DNA of 42,651 nucleotides from Synechococcales cyanobacterium GL140_1_metabinner_5_sub (GTDB taxonomy: Bacteria > Cyanobacteriota > Cyanobacteriia > Cyanobacteriales > Chamaesiphonaceae): the NCBI GenBank assembly GCA_025359065.1, contig JANYHM010000033.1, positions 1 to 42,651 of the forward strand, given 5' to 3'. This document shows, piece by piece, positions 1 to 8,828 of the stretch. How positions within the stretch are numbered: the first letter of the stretch is position 1; every line of letters begins with the position of its first letter. A model generated the notes under the pieces. The model made no database searches. It was not told the DNA's origin and saw only the letters and a program-made list of their open reading frames with translations. The translations under genes and the position numbers were made by a program.

Positions 1-65
1 GTGGCGGTGTTACTATCGAACAAGTTAGGAAATATGTCGAAAACCAGAGCGAGATTGCAGATTAA
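1..65 (+). CDS. tnpA: IS200/IS605-type transposase TnpA, 3' end only
   Basis: Read in frame from base 3, the first bases encode GGVTIEQVRKYVENQSEIAD and then TAA at 63-65. This resembles the C-terminal end of Y1-type HUH transposases, where a loop is followed by a helix ending in a 'YVENQ'-like motif. TnpA proteins cut and join single-stranded DNA at hairpins in the element ends. Only about 20 residues are inside the window, so the catalytic Tyr and HUH motifs are not visible. The family call rests on this tail plus the hairpin-rich non-coding segment that follows it, which is how the right ends of these elements look. Confidence 0.6.
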   Translation, partial: GGVTIEQVRKYVENQSEIAD

Positions 66-191
66 CTGGCGATTCGTCACCCACCCCACTCACTCTTTGA
101 GCAGTGGTCAAAATTGTTCGGGGGTGGGATTCCTCAACGCCAACCGCTAAGAGCGGTCTGGCGGGAGTACCACGCAGTTTAGATGGCTCAA
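66..191 (+). mobile_element. Probable right end of the IS200/IS605 element
   Basis: Two inverted repeats follow the transposase stop. CCCACCCC (80-87) pairs with GGGGTGGG (121-128). CGCCA+ACCGCT (138-148) pairs with AGCGGT, a bulged C, and TGGCG (152-163), giving an 11-bp stem with one bulge and a 3-nt loop. Bulged subterminal hairpins are what Y1 transposases recognise. A TCAA tetranucleotide at 188-191 sits about 25 nt after the second stem and could be the cleavage site, but the exact end is a guess. Confidence 0.45.
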
Positions 192-384
192 GCTGGAGGT
201 TTTGGCCAGCAGCTCGAAAGGCTTCAAGTTGAAGATTAAGGGAGTCGCGGTCGGACATAGTTCACTGTTGGCTAAGAGCTGCTGAGAGTTTTGATTCGAT
301 TAAACTTCGTTCAAAATGAGCTGCGTCAATTTGACGTTCCAATTCTCGCTTGGTTAATTTTTCGGCAATAGTCAACTTTCTCAT
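192..384 (-). pseudogene. DUF1016 (YhcG-like nuclease) remnant cut by the IS element
   Basis: An ATG at 384 opens a 40-codon frame (stop TGA at 264-262) containing KLTKRELERQIDAAHFERSL. This resembles the 'RELERQID..FER' motif at the end of the DUF1016 N-terminal domain found in YhcG-type PD-(D/E)XK nucleases. The same frame continues past the stop for about 30 more codons and then runs into the IS right end. Intact family members are roughly 330-370 residues, so this is a fragment without the nuclease domain. Its ATG overlaps the stop of the upstream Uma2 gene (ATGA), so it could still be translated as a 40-residue peptide. The family match rests on one short motif. Confidence 0.4.
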
Positions 385-1133
385 TCATCAAGGTCTAGAC
401 CCAATTCTAACAGCCGCTGTCTGAGGCGAGTATTTTCTTGCTCGGCAGTGGTAGCTCGGGTATCGGCGGCAGTGGCTCGTTCGATCGGTGTGGGGTAGCG
501 ATCGCCCTCTGCGGTGTACCAAAACAGCCATTCCCGCTCTAGGGAACCGTAGGGACGACGATCAGCCCCAATGGCCAAGCCCACTTCTGGCATCCAGTAA
601 GGCTGCTGGCCGTCACTCTCTAACACGTAACGACCTTCGACCAGTTTATAGAGCTGAAATTTGGCTTTGCGCTTGCGCAGAGGGGCATAGATTAAGTAGT
701 ACAAGATGCCCATGGATTCTAAAACACCCATCTTAGTAGTGCGTTCGCCCCCAGCGGTTTTGGAGACAATTTCGAGGGCAAAGATGGGTAGAACTTTTTC
801 TTGCCAAAGCACATAACTTGAGCGGAGGTTTTCGGTGGCTGGGGGTTGAACACCTAGACATAGCATTCCGTCGGGAGCAATGGCTGGCTTGTTGGGGTCG
901 TAGTAAAAACCCATGTCCACGGCAAACAGCCAGTTGTTGGGCTGATCGCGCCAGATATCAATCAAAATGGCCTTCAACAAGCCCGGAATGAGTTCTTGAA
1001 GTTCGTTGTCCACAGGTTTGTCGTCAGAGCAGGGCAAATCATCAGCCGTCGGCAACCCCTCAGGAAACCGAAAGTCGTCAATGATAGAATTGCGTTTTAT
1101 GGTGGGGAGGGCTGTCCCAGGAGATAGGGTCAT
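381..1133 (-). CDS. Uma2 family endonuclease (DUF820)
   Basis: This is a Uma2/DUF820 protein of about 250 residues with a PD-(D/E)XK nuclease fold, a family that has expanded strongly in cyanobacteria and whose targets are unknown. Visible family marks are 'IAPDGMLCLG' with the catalytic-type Asp, 'FALEIVSK' with the Glu-x-Lys-like second half of the active site, and 'LYYLIYAP', the usual 'Y.I..P' strand. The C-terminal 30 residues form a short coiled coil rich in Arg, Glu and Leu, also common in the family. I chose ATG at 1133; a GTG four codons upstream (1145) is possible, and neither has a clear ribosome site. The stop overlaps the ATG of the DUF1016 remnant by 4 nt. Confidence 0.85.
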   Translation of the reverse strand: MTLSPGTALPTIKRNSIIDDFRFPEGLPTADDLPCSDDKPVDNELQELIPGLLKAILIDIWRDQPNNWLFAVDMGFYYDPNKPAIAPDGMLCLGVQPPATENLRSSYVLWQEKVLPIFALEIVSKTAGGERTTKMGVLESMGILYYLIYAPLRKRKAKFQLYKLVEGRYVLESDGQQPYWMPEVGLAIGADRRPYGSLEREWLFWYTAEGDRYPTPIERATAADTRATTAEQENTRLRQRLLELGLDLDE

Positions 1134-1341
1134 AGCTATTAACACTATGGAGAACTTAAATTATACGTGCTGTTTAAGATTTTCGTCAGAGAACGTTAGC
1201 ACAATTTTACTGTTTACCATGAGCGGCCTGTTTCTGACCATGCCTAATGAACTTCTATCTCAAAATTGTCGGTGCCTGTTCCTGTACTGCGGCAGGGACA
1301 TCTATACTACTCAGTAAATTGTATTTAAGCTACCGCAAACC

Positions 1342-2556
1342 ATGTTAGATCTCAACAAAGTTGCTAAACAATTACCCACCGTCGGTGCCCACTTAACCAA
1401 AGAAGCTCAGGCAGGAAGCTTACGAATGCAGCTCGCCACTCGCCATTTTCAAACCGCGATCGAGCAACAAACCGCACTGCAACAACAGCAAGAACAATGG
1501 CGGCAGCGATTGCGCTTTGGGGCGGCACACCCGATCGAAGACCTCGATACCTGCATTGATATCAGCACACCACCAGCTCAACATACCGTTTTGGCCACCG
1601 ATGGCTCCCAAATTGCCCCTAGCCATCATGAGATTGCTTACTGCTATTTAATCAACGTGGGTAGAGTGATGATTCACTATGGCCAGAGCTTACAGCCATT
1701 ATTAGATAGCATTCCAGAAGTTTTTTATCTGGCAGCAGATTTATATGAGTCACGCAAATGGGGCATTAATACCGAAGAATGGATGGGCAACAAGCGCACC
1801 GTAGCTGAGGCGGTGGTGCTGGCAGATTTGGGCTATGACTGGGTGAATCCGCCGTTTGACCCTGAGAATGTGACTCCCCGCGCTGCTCAAGTGCCCATGC
1901 TGGCGATGGTGGATGGGTCTTTGGTGTATCGCTTTTTAGAAGAGCTGCCGGTGGATGCGCGGGATTCTTTGCTGGATCCGATGATGGCGGCTTGGGAAAA
2001 GCTGCGATCGATCAAAATTCCGATGGTGAGCTATCTGAGCGCTTCGCGGAGTATTGATACTTTAAATTTATTGAGACTTTTGAGCTGCACTTTTCCAGAG
2101 CCGGACTGCATGAGTCACTGTGGCAGCTTCGATAAACCGCCTTGTCAAGTCTTTGATGGTCTGCGGGATACTACCTTGTGGCTCGATCGACTAGAGCCGG
2201 GACAGCGAAGCTGTATTTGGCAGAGTAAGGTGAGGGTGATGGATTTTTACCCAGAAGAACAGCGGATTCATTTTTGCTATTTGCATGTGGGCACCGAGAT
2301 TGCTCGGGTAGAGATGCCCCAATGGGTGGCGGCTGATAGCGAAATGCTCGATCGGGCTTTGGGGATTGTGCTTTCTCAGGTACAAAAAGGCCAGGGGTAT
2401 CCGGTGGCCATTGCCGAAGCTCATAATTATGCGGTGGTGCGCGGAGCCGATCGAACCAGCTTTTTCTCGCTCCTAGAGAGAGAAATGCTTAAGGCTGGGT
2501 TGAAGAATGTGGGGGTTTCTTACAAAGAGCGTCGCAAGCGGACGAGTATTGCCTAG
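1342..2556 (+). CDS. NurA domain nuclease
   Basis: This 404-residue protein carries a NurA domain, a 5'-3' exonuclease fold known from archaeal double-strand-break end resection, where NurA works with the HerA helicase. Motif I is 'LATDGSQIAPSHH' with Asp87 as predicted metal ligand, motif II is 'AMVDGSLVYRF' with Asp191, and the C-terminal motif is 'EAHNYAVVRGADR' with His361 and Asp370. The N-terminal 60 residues are helical and Gln-rich, probably a coiled coil. Four cysteines lie close together (C249, C256, C260, C268), suggesting a bound metal or Fe-S cluster. No HerA-like ATPase lies next to it. Cyanobacterial NurA-like proteins are widespread but little studied, so the in vivo role is inferred. 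Confidence 0.82.
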   Translation: MLDLNKVAKQLPTVGAHLTKEAQAGSLRMQLATRHFQTAIEQQTALQQQQEQWRQRLRFGAAHPIEDLDTCIDISTPPAQHTVLATDGSQIAPSHHEIAYCYLINVGRVMIHYGQSLQPLLDSIPEVFYLAADLYESRKWGINTEEWMGNKRTVAEAVVLADLGYDWVNPPFDPENVTPRAAQVPMLAMVDGSLVYRFLEELPVDARDSLLDPMMAAWEKLRSIKIPMVSYLSASRSIDTLNLLRLLSCTFPEPDCMSHCGSFDKPPCQVFDGLRDTTLWLDRLEPGQRSCIWQSKVRVMDFYPEEQRIHFCYLHVGTEIARVEMPQWVAADSEMLDRALGIVLSQVQKGQGYPVAIAEAHNYAVVRGADRTSFFSLLEREMLKAGLKNVGVSYKERRKRTSIA

Positions 2557-2606
2557 ATATAGGCTGGCGCGATGCTAGAATTCTCGCAGTATGGATTTTA
2601 GGTGCC

Positions 2607-3215
2607 ATGAATCAACGAATTACGACCCTGCCGCGCTTCTATCAACTGATTTGGGTGGTGACTGGGGTATCGATCGCCATCTTTGCCAATTTTGTTTCGG
2701 CTTACACTACCAGTCCTCCTTGGCTGTGGTTGCAGCATGGAATTGAGGTGGTGCCTCTAAATGTGAGCTGCCAAATTGCAGCGGTGCTGTTGGTTGCTAG
2801 CGTGGGTGGTCGAGTGCCAGGAACTTTGGTGCAGGCTATTTATCTATTTTTAGGAATTACTGGTCTTTTTAAGGTGTTTCATGATGGCGGTGGCTGGGGC
2901 TATTGGCAAAATCCTAGCTTTGGTTATTTGTTGGGCTTTTTGCCTGCTAGTTGGCTTTGTGGTTCTTTGGCTTTTCGGCTGCGTCCTACCCTCGAAAATC
3001 TCAGCATGAGCTGTGTGAGTGGTTTGGCTGTTATCCATATCTGCGGATTATTTTATTTGTTCTGTCTGCAAATTATGAATTGGGTGCAAGGAATGCCTTT
3101 TGGTTTTCAAGTTTATGCGACGCAATATTCTTTGAATCCTTTGCCCAGTCAATTGATGTTGGCTTGTGGCGCGGCAGTGGTGGCTTATATTTTGCGGAAG
3201 CTGTTGCTGTATTAA
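2607..3215 (+). CDS. bioY: Biotin transporter BioY
   Basis: This is an integral membrane protein of 202 residues with about six hydrophobic segments. It matches BioY, the substrate-binding S component of energy-coupling-factor biotin transporters. The family's glycine-rich central motif is visible as 'FHDGGGWGYWQNPSFGYLLGF' (residues ~90-110), and the N-terminal part holds 'GGRVPGTLVQAIYLFLGITG', typical of BioY helices 2-3. No BioM or BioN energising partners are nearby, so it would use shared ECF modules or act alone. The stop is 3 nt before the lspA start, so the two genes are almost certainly co-transcribed. No biotin-ligase operator can be recognised upstream. Confidence 0.88.
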   Translation: MNQRITTLPRFYQLIWVVTGVSIAIFANFVSAYTTSPPWLWLQHGIEVVPLNVSCQIAAVLLVASVGGRVPGTLVQAIYLFLGITGLFKVFHDGGGWGYWQNPSFGYLLGFLPASWLCGSLAFRLRPTLENLSMSCVSGLAVIHICGLFYLFCLQIMNWVQGMPFGFQVYATQYSLNPLPSQLMLACGAAVVAYILRKLLLY

Positions 3216-3218
3216 GTT

Positions 3219-3683
3219 ATGAAATTTATTAAAAATCCTTGGTTTTGGTTGATGGCGATCGGGAGTTTACTCCTAGATGTTTTTACTAAATATTTAACCA
3301 TCCAAAATCTGCAAATTAGTCAATCTCATCCTTTGTGGCCGGGAGTATTTCATTTTACCCATGCCATTAATAAGGGAGCTGCTTTTAGTATGTTTCAGGG
3401 TGAGGGCTGGCTGCGCTGGTTATCTTTGGCGGTGAGTTTGGCGCTGATTGCTCTGGCAATCTTTGGCCCTCGGTTACAAGAACTAGAGCAGGTGGGCTAT
3501 GGTGCCGTGCTGGCAGGGGCTTTGGGGAATGGCATTGAGCGTTTTAGTCAGGGCTATGTGACCGATTTTATTGATGTTAGGTTGATTAATTTTGCGATTT
3601 TTAATTGGGCAGATGTTTCGATTAATATTGGGATTAGTGCTTACTTGTTACATACCTTATCGATGAGTAGGTCTAAGATGTAA
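3219..3683 (+). CDS. lspA: Lipoprotein signal peptidase (signal peptidase II)
   Basis: LspA removes signal peptides from diacylglyceryl-modified prolipoproteins in the cytoplasmic membrane. The protein has 154 residues, the normal family length, and four membrane helices. Diagnostic blocks are 'LLLDVFTKY' (18-25), 'NKGAAFSM' (51-58), 'GALGNGIERF' (100-109), 'GYVTDFIDV' (112-120) and 'FNWADVSINIG' (128-138). The catalytic aspartate pair lies in the last two blocks: one Asp of TDFID, and Asp132. It directly follows bioY with a 3-nt gap. No promoter is visible between them, so translation probably follows from the bioY transcript. Confidence 0.95.
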   Translation: MKFIKNPWFWLMAIGSLLLDVFTKYLTIQNLQISQSHPLWPGVFHFTHAINKGAAFSMFQGEGWLRWLSLAVSLALIALAIFGPRLQELEQVGYGAVLAGALGNGIERFSQGYVTDFIDVRLINFAIFNWADVSINIGISAYLLHTLSMSRSKM

Positions 3684-3761
3684 TTTTTTTGATTCTGGGG
3701 CTATCAGAGATTTGTGTAAAAATCTATCTTGCCACTGCCCGAGAGGGTGGTTTCCGGGTAA

Positions 3762-3935
3762 ATAACGGCTTTTGGCGAAATTGCCAGAGATTTCGGATCA
3801 TCAACCCAAGCCCTCAATGTCCATGGTGATTTGTGGGGCGGCAATGCAGGCTTTACTCTGGCGTTAGTTACGAGAGTCAGGCTAACGGAGCGATCGAGCA
3901 AATCCTCAGGTTATAAAAACTTGTATTTTTGTTAA
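3762..3935 (+). pseudogene. Fructosamine-kinase-like relic
   Basis: The 386-nt gap between lspA and the NDH-2 gene holds a 57-codon open stretch without a plausible start. It reads ...ALN followed by VHGDLWGGNAGFT (3819-3857). 'HGDLW.GN' is the catalytic-loop signature of fructosamine-3-kinase/ketosamine kinases, which phosphorylate sugar adducts on proteins so that they fall off. The rest of the kinase domain (normally ~290 residues) is missing on both sides, and the frame is closed just upstream by TAA at 3759. I read this as a decayed gene fragment. The evidence is one strong motif, so chance resemblance cannot be excluded. Confidence 0.4.
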
Positions 3936-4069
3936 GATATCCTATGATAAGCATAAATACTTGTCCCATCCGCTTTGCTCTCATTAATTTGGTTGTACTC
4001 TCGGGAAAACTGTGATTTGAAGAAAGCATTTAGCCACTACGTAGAATTTACCTAAGGAAAAATAGAATT

Positions 4070-5434
4070 ATGACCAATGAAGCTGCAAAAAAATCGCCCC
4101 ATCACGTCGTTATTGTAGGCGGGGGGTTTGGCGGACTTCATGCGGCAATGTCTTTAGGAAATATTGACGGTGTGCGAGTTACATTGATCGACAAACGTAA
4201 TTTCCACCTCTTTCAGCCCCTTCTATACCAGGTGGCAACAGGCGGCTTGTCCCCAGCAGATATTTCTTCACCACTGCGATCGATACTCAATAAGCAACAG
4301 AACGTGAAAGTGTTGATGGGTCAAGTCAAAGACATTGATCCAGTGCAAAAGAAAATTGCACTGAGCAAAAGCGAAATCAGTTATGACAGCCTCATCGTAG
4401 CCACCGGAGTCAGCCATCACTATTTTGGCAACGACCAGTGGGCAGAAACTGCTCCGGGTTTAAAGACTGTAGAGGATGCCTTAGAAATGCGGCGGCGGAT
4501 TTTTATGGCTTTTGAAGCTGCTGAAAAAGAAGATGATATTGAGAAGCGGCGGGCTTGGTTGACCTTTGTGGTTGTAGGTGGCGGACCGACTGGGGTGGAG
4601 TTGGCTGGGGCGATCGCTGAGCTGGCTTACAGCACGCTCAAGAAAGATTTTCGCAGCATTGATACTGCCGAGGCCAAGATTGTGTTGGTAGAAGGACTCG
4701 ATCGGGTACTGCCTCCTTACTCACCAGATCTATCGGCGAAGGCAGAGGAATCTCTGGTGAAATTGGGTGTGCAGGTACAGACCAAAGCCCTGGTTACTAA
4801 CATTGCTGATAATGTTGTGACCATTCGCCAAGGTGAGCAGATCGAAACCTTGCCAGCTCGGACTATTTTGTGGGCAGCAGGGGTGAAGGCTTCGCCCGTA
4901 GGTAAAATTTTGGCTGACCATACTGGGGTAGAACTCGATCGGGTGGGTAGAGTGATGGTCGAGTCGGATCTGAGCATTAAAGATTACCCTGATATTTTTG
5001 TGATTGGCGACTTGGCCAATTTTCGTAAGCCTGATGGTGCTTCTTTGGCTGGCGTAGCACCAGTTGCTACTCAAGAGGGTAAATATGTGGCGGATCTGAT
5101 TAGCAAGAGGTTAGTTGGTGGAAGTTTGCCAGCTTTTGAATACAATGACGCGGGCAGTTTGTCGGTAATTGGTCGTCATTCGGCAGTGGCAGATATTGGC
5201 AAGGTGAAATTATCTGGTTTTTTTGCCTGGTTGATTTGGGTCTTTGTGCATATTTATTATTTGATTGAATTCGATAATAAGTTGGTGGTGTTCATTCAGT
5301 GGACTTGGAGCTACTTCACCCGTAAGCGCGGTGCAAGGTTGATTACTGGGGATGAATCTCTGGGACAAATCGGGGTGGACGATCGGGGTGATTATTTTGT
5401 AGTCCCCAGAAGTAAAGTGAAAACACCAGCTTAA
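4070..5434 (+). CDS. Type II NAD(P)H dehydrogenase (NDH-2)
   Basis: This 454-residue single-subunit flavoprotein is predicted to move electrons from NAD(P)H to quinone at the membrane surface without pumping protons. The FAD-binding Rossmann motif is 'VVIVGGGFGGLHAA' (13-26). The family block 'FQPLLYQVATGGLSPADIS' (48-66) and the NADH-binding motif 'VVVGGGPTGVELAG' (167-180) follow, then 'VIGDLAN' (311-317) and the quinone-site motif 'VATQEG' (332-337). The C-terminal 100 residues contain hydrophobic and amphipathic stretches around 'FFAWLIWVFVHIYYLIEF' that would anchor it to the thylakoid or plasma membrane. An AAGGA element about 12 nt before the ATG is the likely ribosome site. Cyanobacteria carry several paralogues (NdbA, NdbB, NdbC), one of which reduces a phylloquinone precursor. 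I cannot tell which this is. Confidence 0.9.
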   Translation: MTNEAAKKSPHHVVIVGGGFGGLHAAMSLGNIDGVRVTLIDKRNFHLFQPLLYQVATGGLSPADISSPLRSILNKQQNVKVLMGQVKDIDPVQKKIALSKSEISYDSLIVATGVSHHYFGNDQWAETAPGLKTVEDALEMRRRIFMAFEAAEKEDDIEKRRAWLTFVVVGGGPTGVELAGAIAELAYSTLKKDFRSIDTAEAKIVLVEGLDRVLPPYSPDLSAKAEESLVKLGVQVQTKALVTNIADNVVTIRQGEQIETLPARTILWAAGVKASPVGKILADHTGVELDRVGRVMVESDLSIKDYPDIFVIGDLANFRKPDGASLAGVAPVATQEGKYVADLISKRLVGGSLPAFEYNDAGSLSVIGRHSAVADIGKVKLSGFFAWLIWVFVHIYYLIEFDNKLVVFIQWTWSYFTRKRGARLITGDESLGQIGVDDRGDYFVVPRSKVKTPA

Positions 5435-5496
5435 GTTGATTTTTCTGTCAATTTAGGTCAACCTCTATAATCAATAGAACCACATTAGCCAAAATC

Positions 5497-6843
5497 ATGC
5501 TCCCCACCCGTCGCTACCACATCACCACCTTCGGCTGCCAAATGAACAAAGCCGACTCCGAGCGCATGGGTGGCATCTTAGAATCTATGGGCTTTGATTG
5601 GTGTGATGATCCTTTAACTTCCGATTTGATTGTTTACAACACCTGTACGATTAGAGATAGCGCCGAGCAAAAAGTCTATTCCTATCTAGGCCGGCAAGTC
5701 GAGCGCAAACGCCAAGACCCTAACCTGACCCTAATTGTCTCTGGTTGCCTAGCCCAACAAGAAGGCGAAGCCCTGCTGCGGCGAGTGCCAGAAATCGACC
5801 TCGTAATGGGGCCACAGCACGCCAACCGCATTGAAGAATTGCTTCAGCAAGTTTTTAACGGTCAACAAGTGGTCGCCACCGAACAAATCGAGATCTTAGA
5901 AGATATCACCAAGCCCCGTCGAGATAGTACGGTGAGCGCCTGGGTGAATGTAATTTACGGCTGCAACGAACGCTGTACCTACTGTGTTGTACCAGGAGTG
6001 CGAGGCGTGGAGCAATCCCGGACTCCTGATGCCATTCGATCGGAGATCACAGAACTCGGACAACAGGGCTACAAAGAAGTCACTTTGCTCGGTCAAAATA
6101 TTGATGCTTATGGCCGCGATTTACCCGGCACCAAGGCCAATGGTCAAAATCTACATACCCTCACCGATTTGCTTTACCACATCCATGATGTTGAGGGGGT
6201 CGATCGATTCCGTTTTGCTACTAGTCATCCCCGCTACTTTACCGATCGATTAATTACGGCTTGTGCAGAACTGCCGAAGGTCTGTGAGCATTTTCATATC
6301 CCTTTTCAATCGGGCAATAACGATATTCTCAAAGCTATGGCACGGGGTTATAGTCACGAAAAATATCGGCGAATTATTGATACTATTCGTCACCAGCTAC
6401 CCGATGCCACTTTGGGCACCGACGTAATAGTTGCTTTTCCTGGTGAGACTGATGCCCAGTTCCGAGATACTTTGAAACTAATCGAAGATGTGGGCTTTGA
6501 TCTGGTGAACACAGCAGCTTACTCGCCCCGCCCCGGCACTCCGGCGGCAACTTGGCCAGATCAGCTCAGCGAAGAGGTGAAGGTAGATCGCCTGCGGGAA
6601 GTGAATGAGCTGGGTAGAGCCATTGCTGAACAGCGATCGCAGCGTTATTTAAACCGGTTAGAAGAAATCTTGGTAGAAGCACAAAACCCCAAGAACCCCA
6701 GCCAGGTGCTGGGCAGAACTCGGGGTAATCGGTTAACGTTCTTTGCCGGAGAAATCAGTGAGTTGCAGGGACAGACTGTGCCGGTGCGGATTACTCAAGT
6801 CCGTCCCTATAGTCTTACTGGTCAACAGGAGCCTGGGGCTTAG
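5497..6843 (+). CDS. miaB: tRNA-2-methylthio-N6-dimethylallyladenosine synthase MiaB
   Basis: MiaB is a radical-SAM methylthiotransferase that adds a methylthio group to i6A37 of tRNAs reading UNN codons. The N-terminal UPF0004 domain has cysteines C14 ('[12 protein letters not shown]'), C50 ('[11 protein letters not shown]') and C84 ('VSGCLAQQ') for the auxiliary [4Fe-4S] cluster. The radical-SAM motif is '[13 protein letters not shown]' with C156, C160 and C163. 'HIPFQSGN' and the C-terminal TRAM domain ('[12 protein letters not shown]', ~405-440) complete the normal architecture at 448 residues. The last 29 nt overlap the 3' end of the convergent DUF3352 gene, so no terminator separates the two. 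Confidence 0.96.
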   Translation: MLPTRRYHITTFGCQMNKADSERMGGILESMGFDWCDDPLTSDLIVYNTCTIRDSAEQKVYSYLGRQVERKRQDPNLTLIVSGCLAQQEGEALLRRVPEIDLVMGPQHANRIEELLQQVFNGQQVVATEQIEILEDITKPRRDSTVSAWVNVIYGCNERCTYCVVPGVRGVEQSRTPDAIRSEITELGQQGYKEVTLLGQNIDAYGRDLPGTKANGQNLHTLTDLLYHIHDVEGVDRFRFATSHPRYFTDRLITACAELPKVCEHFHIPFQSGNNDILKAMARGYSHEKYRRIIDTIRHQLPDATLGTDVIVAFPGETDAQFRDTLKLIEDVGFDLVNTAAYSPRPGTPAATWPDQLSEEVKVDRLREVNELGRAIAEQRSQRYLNRLEEILVEAQNPKNPSQVLGRTRGNRLTFFAGEISELQGQTVPVRITQVRPYSLTGQQEPGA

Positions 6844-8491
6844 TGTCAACTGGTGGTTTGTCATCAGGGGATGGTGGCTTAATGTCAGCCTGGGGCTTTT
6901 TATCAGCATTAATATCAGCAGGCTGTGAGCTAGTAGGGGTAAGCATTAAGACTCCTTCCGTGCGGTAAGTATCTCCTTCTAACTTACTGCTGACAGCCAT
7001 GCCTTCGATCGACCTTAGCAAGCTGAGATATTCTGGTGGCATATTAGCCGTGTATTGTTTCAGAGCTTCACCTTGCAAAACATTGGCTAATTGCCGAAAG
7101 TTGATGTAGGTTAATCCTTGGTCGCTGGCTGGTAATGTACCAACTACTTTTTGAAAATCGGCACCTTTGCTAAGCGGCTCGGTGATTGTAGAGTTTTTGG
7201 TGGATAAGAAGACTATTTTGTCATCGATCGATCCATAGCTCAAAAGACTTCCTGTTCCTAAGGGGCTGGCAATATCATTAATAGTTTTGCCGTCGGCAGA
7301 TTGCCGGGGCTTGATAAGCACTTTGCCTGCACTCAAGCCTTTGACCATCGAATCTAAAGATTTTTCGTTAGTTTCGCTGCCTTCTACTACGGCGGTGATT
7401 CCTAAGCCGGTGAAGCTGCCCAGCAAGCCTTCTTTTTGCGGGAAGATGCCGATCGCGTATTCGCCGCCCATCCAGCCAAAGACATCTTTGTCTAGATCAA
7501 GTTGGGTTTGAGCGCGGAAAGATTTGCGAAGGTCTTCGATCGCCGCCATGGTTTTGGGTTCACTGGCTGATTGTTTGACTGTTTCATCCCAGATGTTTTT
7601 GATGCCAGAGCCGTTCAAAACCAGCAGGCTATCTGCGGGGAAGTTGGCGAGAACTTTGCCGTTGGTGGCGGGGAGTTTGAAGCTGTTGTCGTTCATTTGG
7701 GTCAGAGCCTTGGCGCGGAGTCCCTGGTCATCTATGCCCATGCCTGCTACGAAAGACTGTGCTTTGACTAGCTTGGTAATTTGAGTGCTGTCTAGTTTGT
7801 TGTTGCCTTTGTTGACTGCGGCTGCCATGCGCGGGAAGTCAATATAAACTGAGGCGATCGGGTTGGGTAAGTTGAGGCGACCGCTGGCGAAGAATTGGTT
7901 GCCATTTTTTTGGCTAAAAGAGGCTGCGCCTTTGAGGGTGTCGATCGATTTTTCTACGGTTGCTCGATCGGCTGAACCCACTAACCAGTCGTCGGAGTAG
8001 GCTACATGAAAGGGGTCTTTGCCGGTGGCTGACCAAATTTTGGCTCCTTTGTATTCGCTTTCGGTGGCAGGGTTTTTGCTTTTGAGCTTGTTTAAAAAGT
8101 TGAAGGCGCTGAGTTTGTCTTTGACTTTGCTGACGACTAAGACTGTGGGCTTATCTGTAGGTTTTTCGCTGGCGAAGGAAGCGATCATAACGTTGCCCAG
8201 CCAGGGCTGTACGTCTTTGGCAAGGTCGATATTACCGACGGTTTCTTTTTGAATTTGTTGGATCGATCGATCAATAACCTGTTTGGTGAGGGGGTTGCCG
8301 AAGCGATCGAGTTTGTTCCAAACTTTGGGGTCGGTGGCAATGTAGCCGACGGCGTAGGCTTGTTCTGGGACTGCTTGGGCTAATTGCTCTGGTCGATCGC
8401 CGGGATCTTTGGTTTGTAAATAATAATATCCACCTGCACCCGCTGCTGCTGTGGTTAGTAATGCTGCTGCTATTGCGATACTTTTTGCCAT
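6815..8491 (-). CDS. DUF3352 domain-containing protein, membrane-anchored
   Basis: This is a protein of about 558 residues with one N-terminal hydrophobic segment (roughly residues 3-25, rich in Ala and Gly) followed by a large soluble part, so it is probably anchored with the bulk outside the cytoplasm. The body matches the DUF3352 type common in cyanobacteria: '[20 protein letters not shown]' near the start, '[10 protein letters not shown]', repeated '[13 protein letters not shown]' and '[14 protein letters not shown]' blocks. The C-terminal 35 residues are a low-complexity Pro/Lys/Asp tail with repeats of 'KPP' and 'DTKP'. Function is unknown. I chose ATG at 8491 because GAGAGAGGATT directly precedes it; an in-frame ATG at 8524 has no ribosome site. 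The tail overlaps miaB by 29 nt. Confidence 0.82.
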   Translation of the reverse strand: MAKSIAIAAALLTTAAAGAGGYYYLQTKDPGDRPEQLAQAVPEQAYAVGYIATDPKVWNKLDRFGNPLTKQVIDRSIQQIQKETVGNIDLAKDVQPWLGNVMIASFASEKPTDKPTVLVVSKVKDKLSAFNFLNKLKSKNPATESEYKGAKIWSATGKDPFHVAYSDDWLVGSADRATVEKSIDTLKGAASFSQKNGNQFFASGRLNLPNPIASVYIDFPRMAAAVNKGNNKLDSTQITKLVKAQSFVAGMGIDDQGLRAKALTQMNDNSFKLPATNGKVLANFPADSLLVLNGSGIKNIWDETVKQSASEPKTMAAIEDLRKSFRAQTQLDLDKDVFGWMGGEYAIGIFPQKEGLLGSFTGLGITAVVEGSETNEKSLDSMVKGLSAGKVLIKPRQSADGKTINDIASPLGTGSLLSYGSIDDKIVFLSTKNSTITEPLSKGADFQKVVGTLPASDQGLTYINFRQLANVLQGEALKQYTANMPPEYLSLLRSIEGMAVSSKLEGDTYRTEGVLMLTPTSSQPADINADKKPQADIKPPSPDDKPPVDTKPQAPVDQ

Positions 8492-8828
8492 AATCCTCTC
8501 TCTCCCACCGATGTACCATCCCATGTTATCGCAGGGTTTGGTGGATTGTGGGACTTGGTGGGTTTCAAATTTAACAATATTTTAAACCAGACCAACTTAT
8601 TAGTTATTAAATATAAATTTTGACGCATTTGTTCTGATAAAAGTAAAGTGCAAAACACACCAAAAGGTATAAAGAAATTTCGACAAACCACAATGTGATG
8701 GAATAACTGTACTTGCAATTATTGTATTATTCTAATCTCTAAGATGATTACTACTTTTTGTATTTTTTTAAGTATTACTTATCTGTCAATAAGAGATAAA
8801 ATGAAGTTATTGTTAAAATTTGAAATCT
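8492..8828. other. Intergenic region between divergent DUF3352 and DUF1003 genes
   Basis: This AT-rich stretch of 337 nt has no coding frame that I believe. Near the DUF3352 start there is a direct repeat TTGGTGG at 8538-8544 and 8555-8561 (17-nt period), which could be an operator. Towards DUF1003, TTACTT (8775-8780) and TAAAAT (8797-8802) are spaced 16 nt and form a weak candidate sigma-70 promoter about 20 nt before the ATG. Neither is supported beyond sequence pattern. Confidence 0.35.

Noticed and set aside
1006-1317. 103-codon plus-strand frame overlapping the start of the first Uma2 gene
   Set aside because: It is mostly antisense to Uma2 and has no recognisable domain or ribosome site.
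3704-3901. 65-codon frame on the minus strand in the lspA-NDH-2 gap
   Set aside because: It is the antisense of the fructosamine-kinase-like relic and shows no motif of its own.
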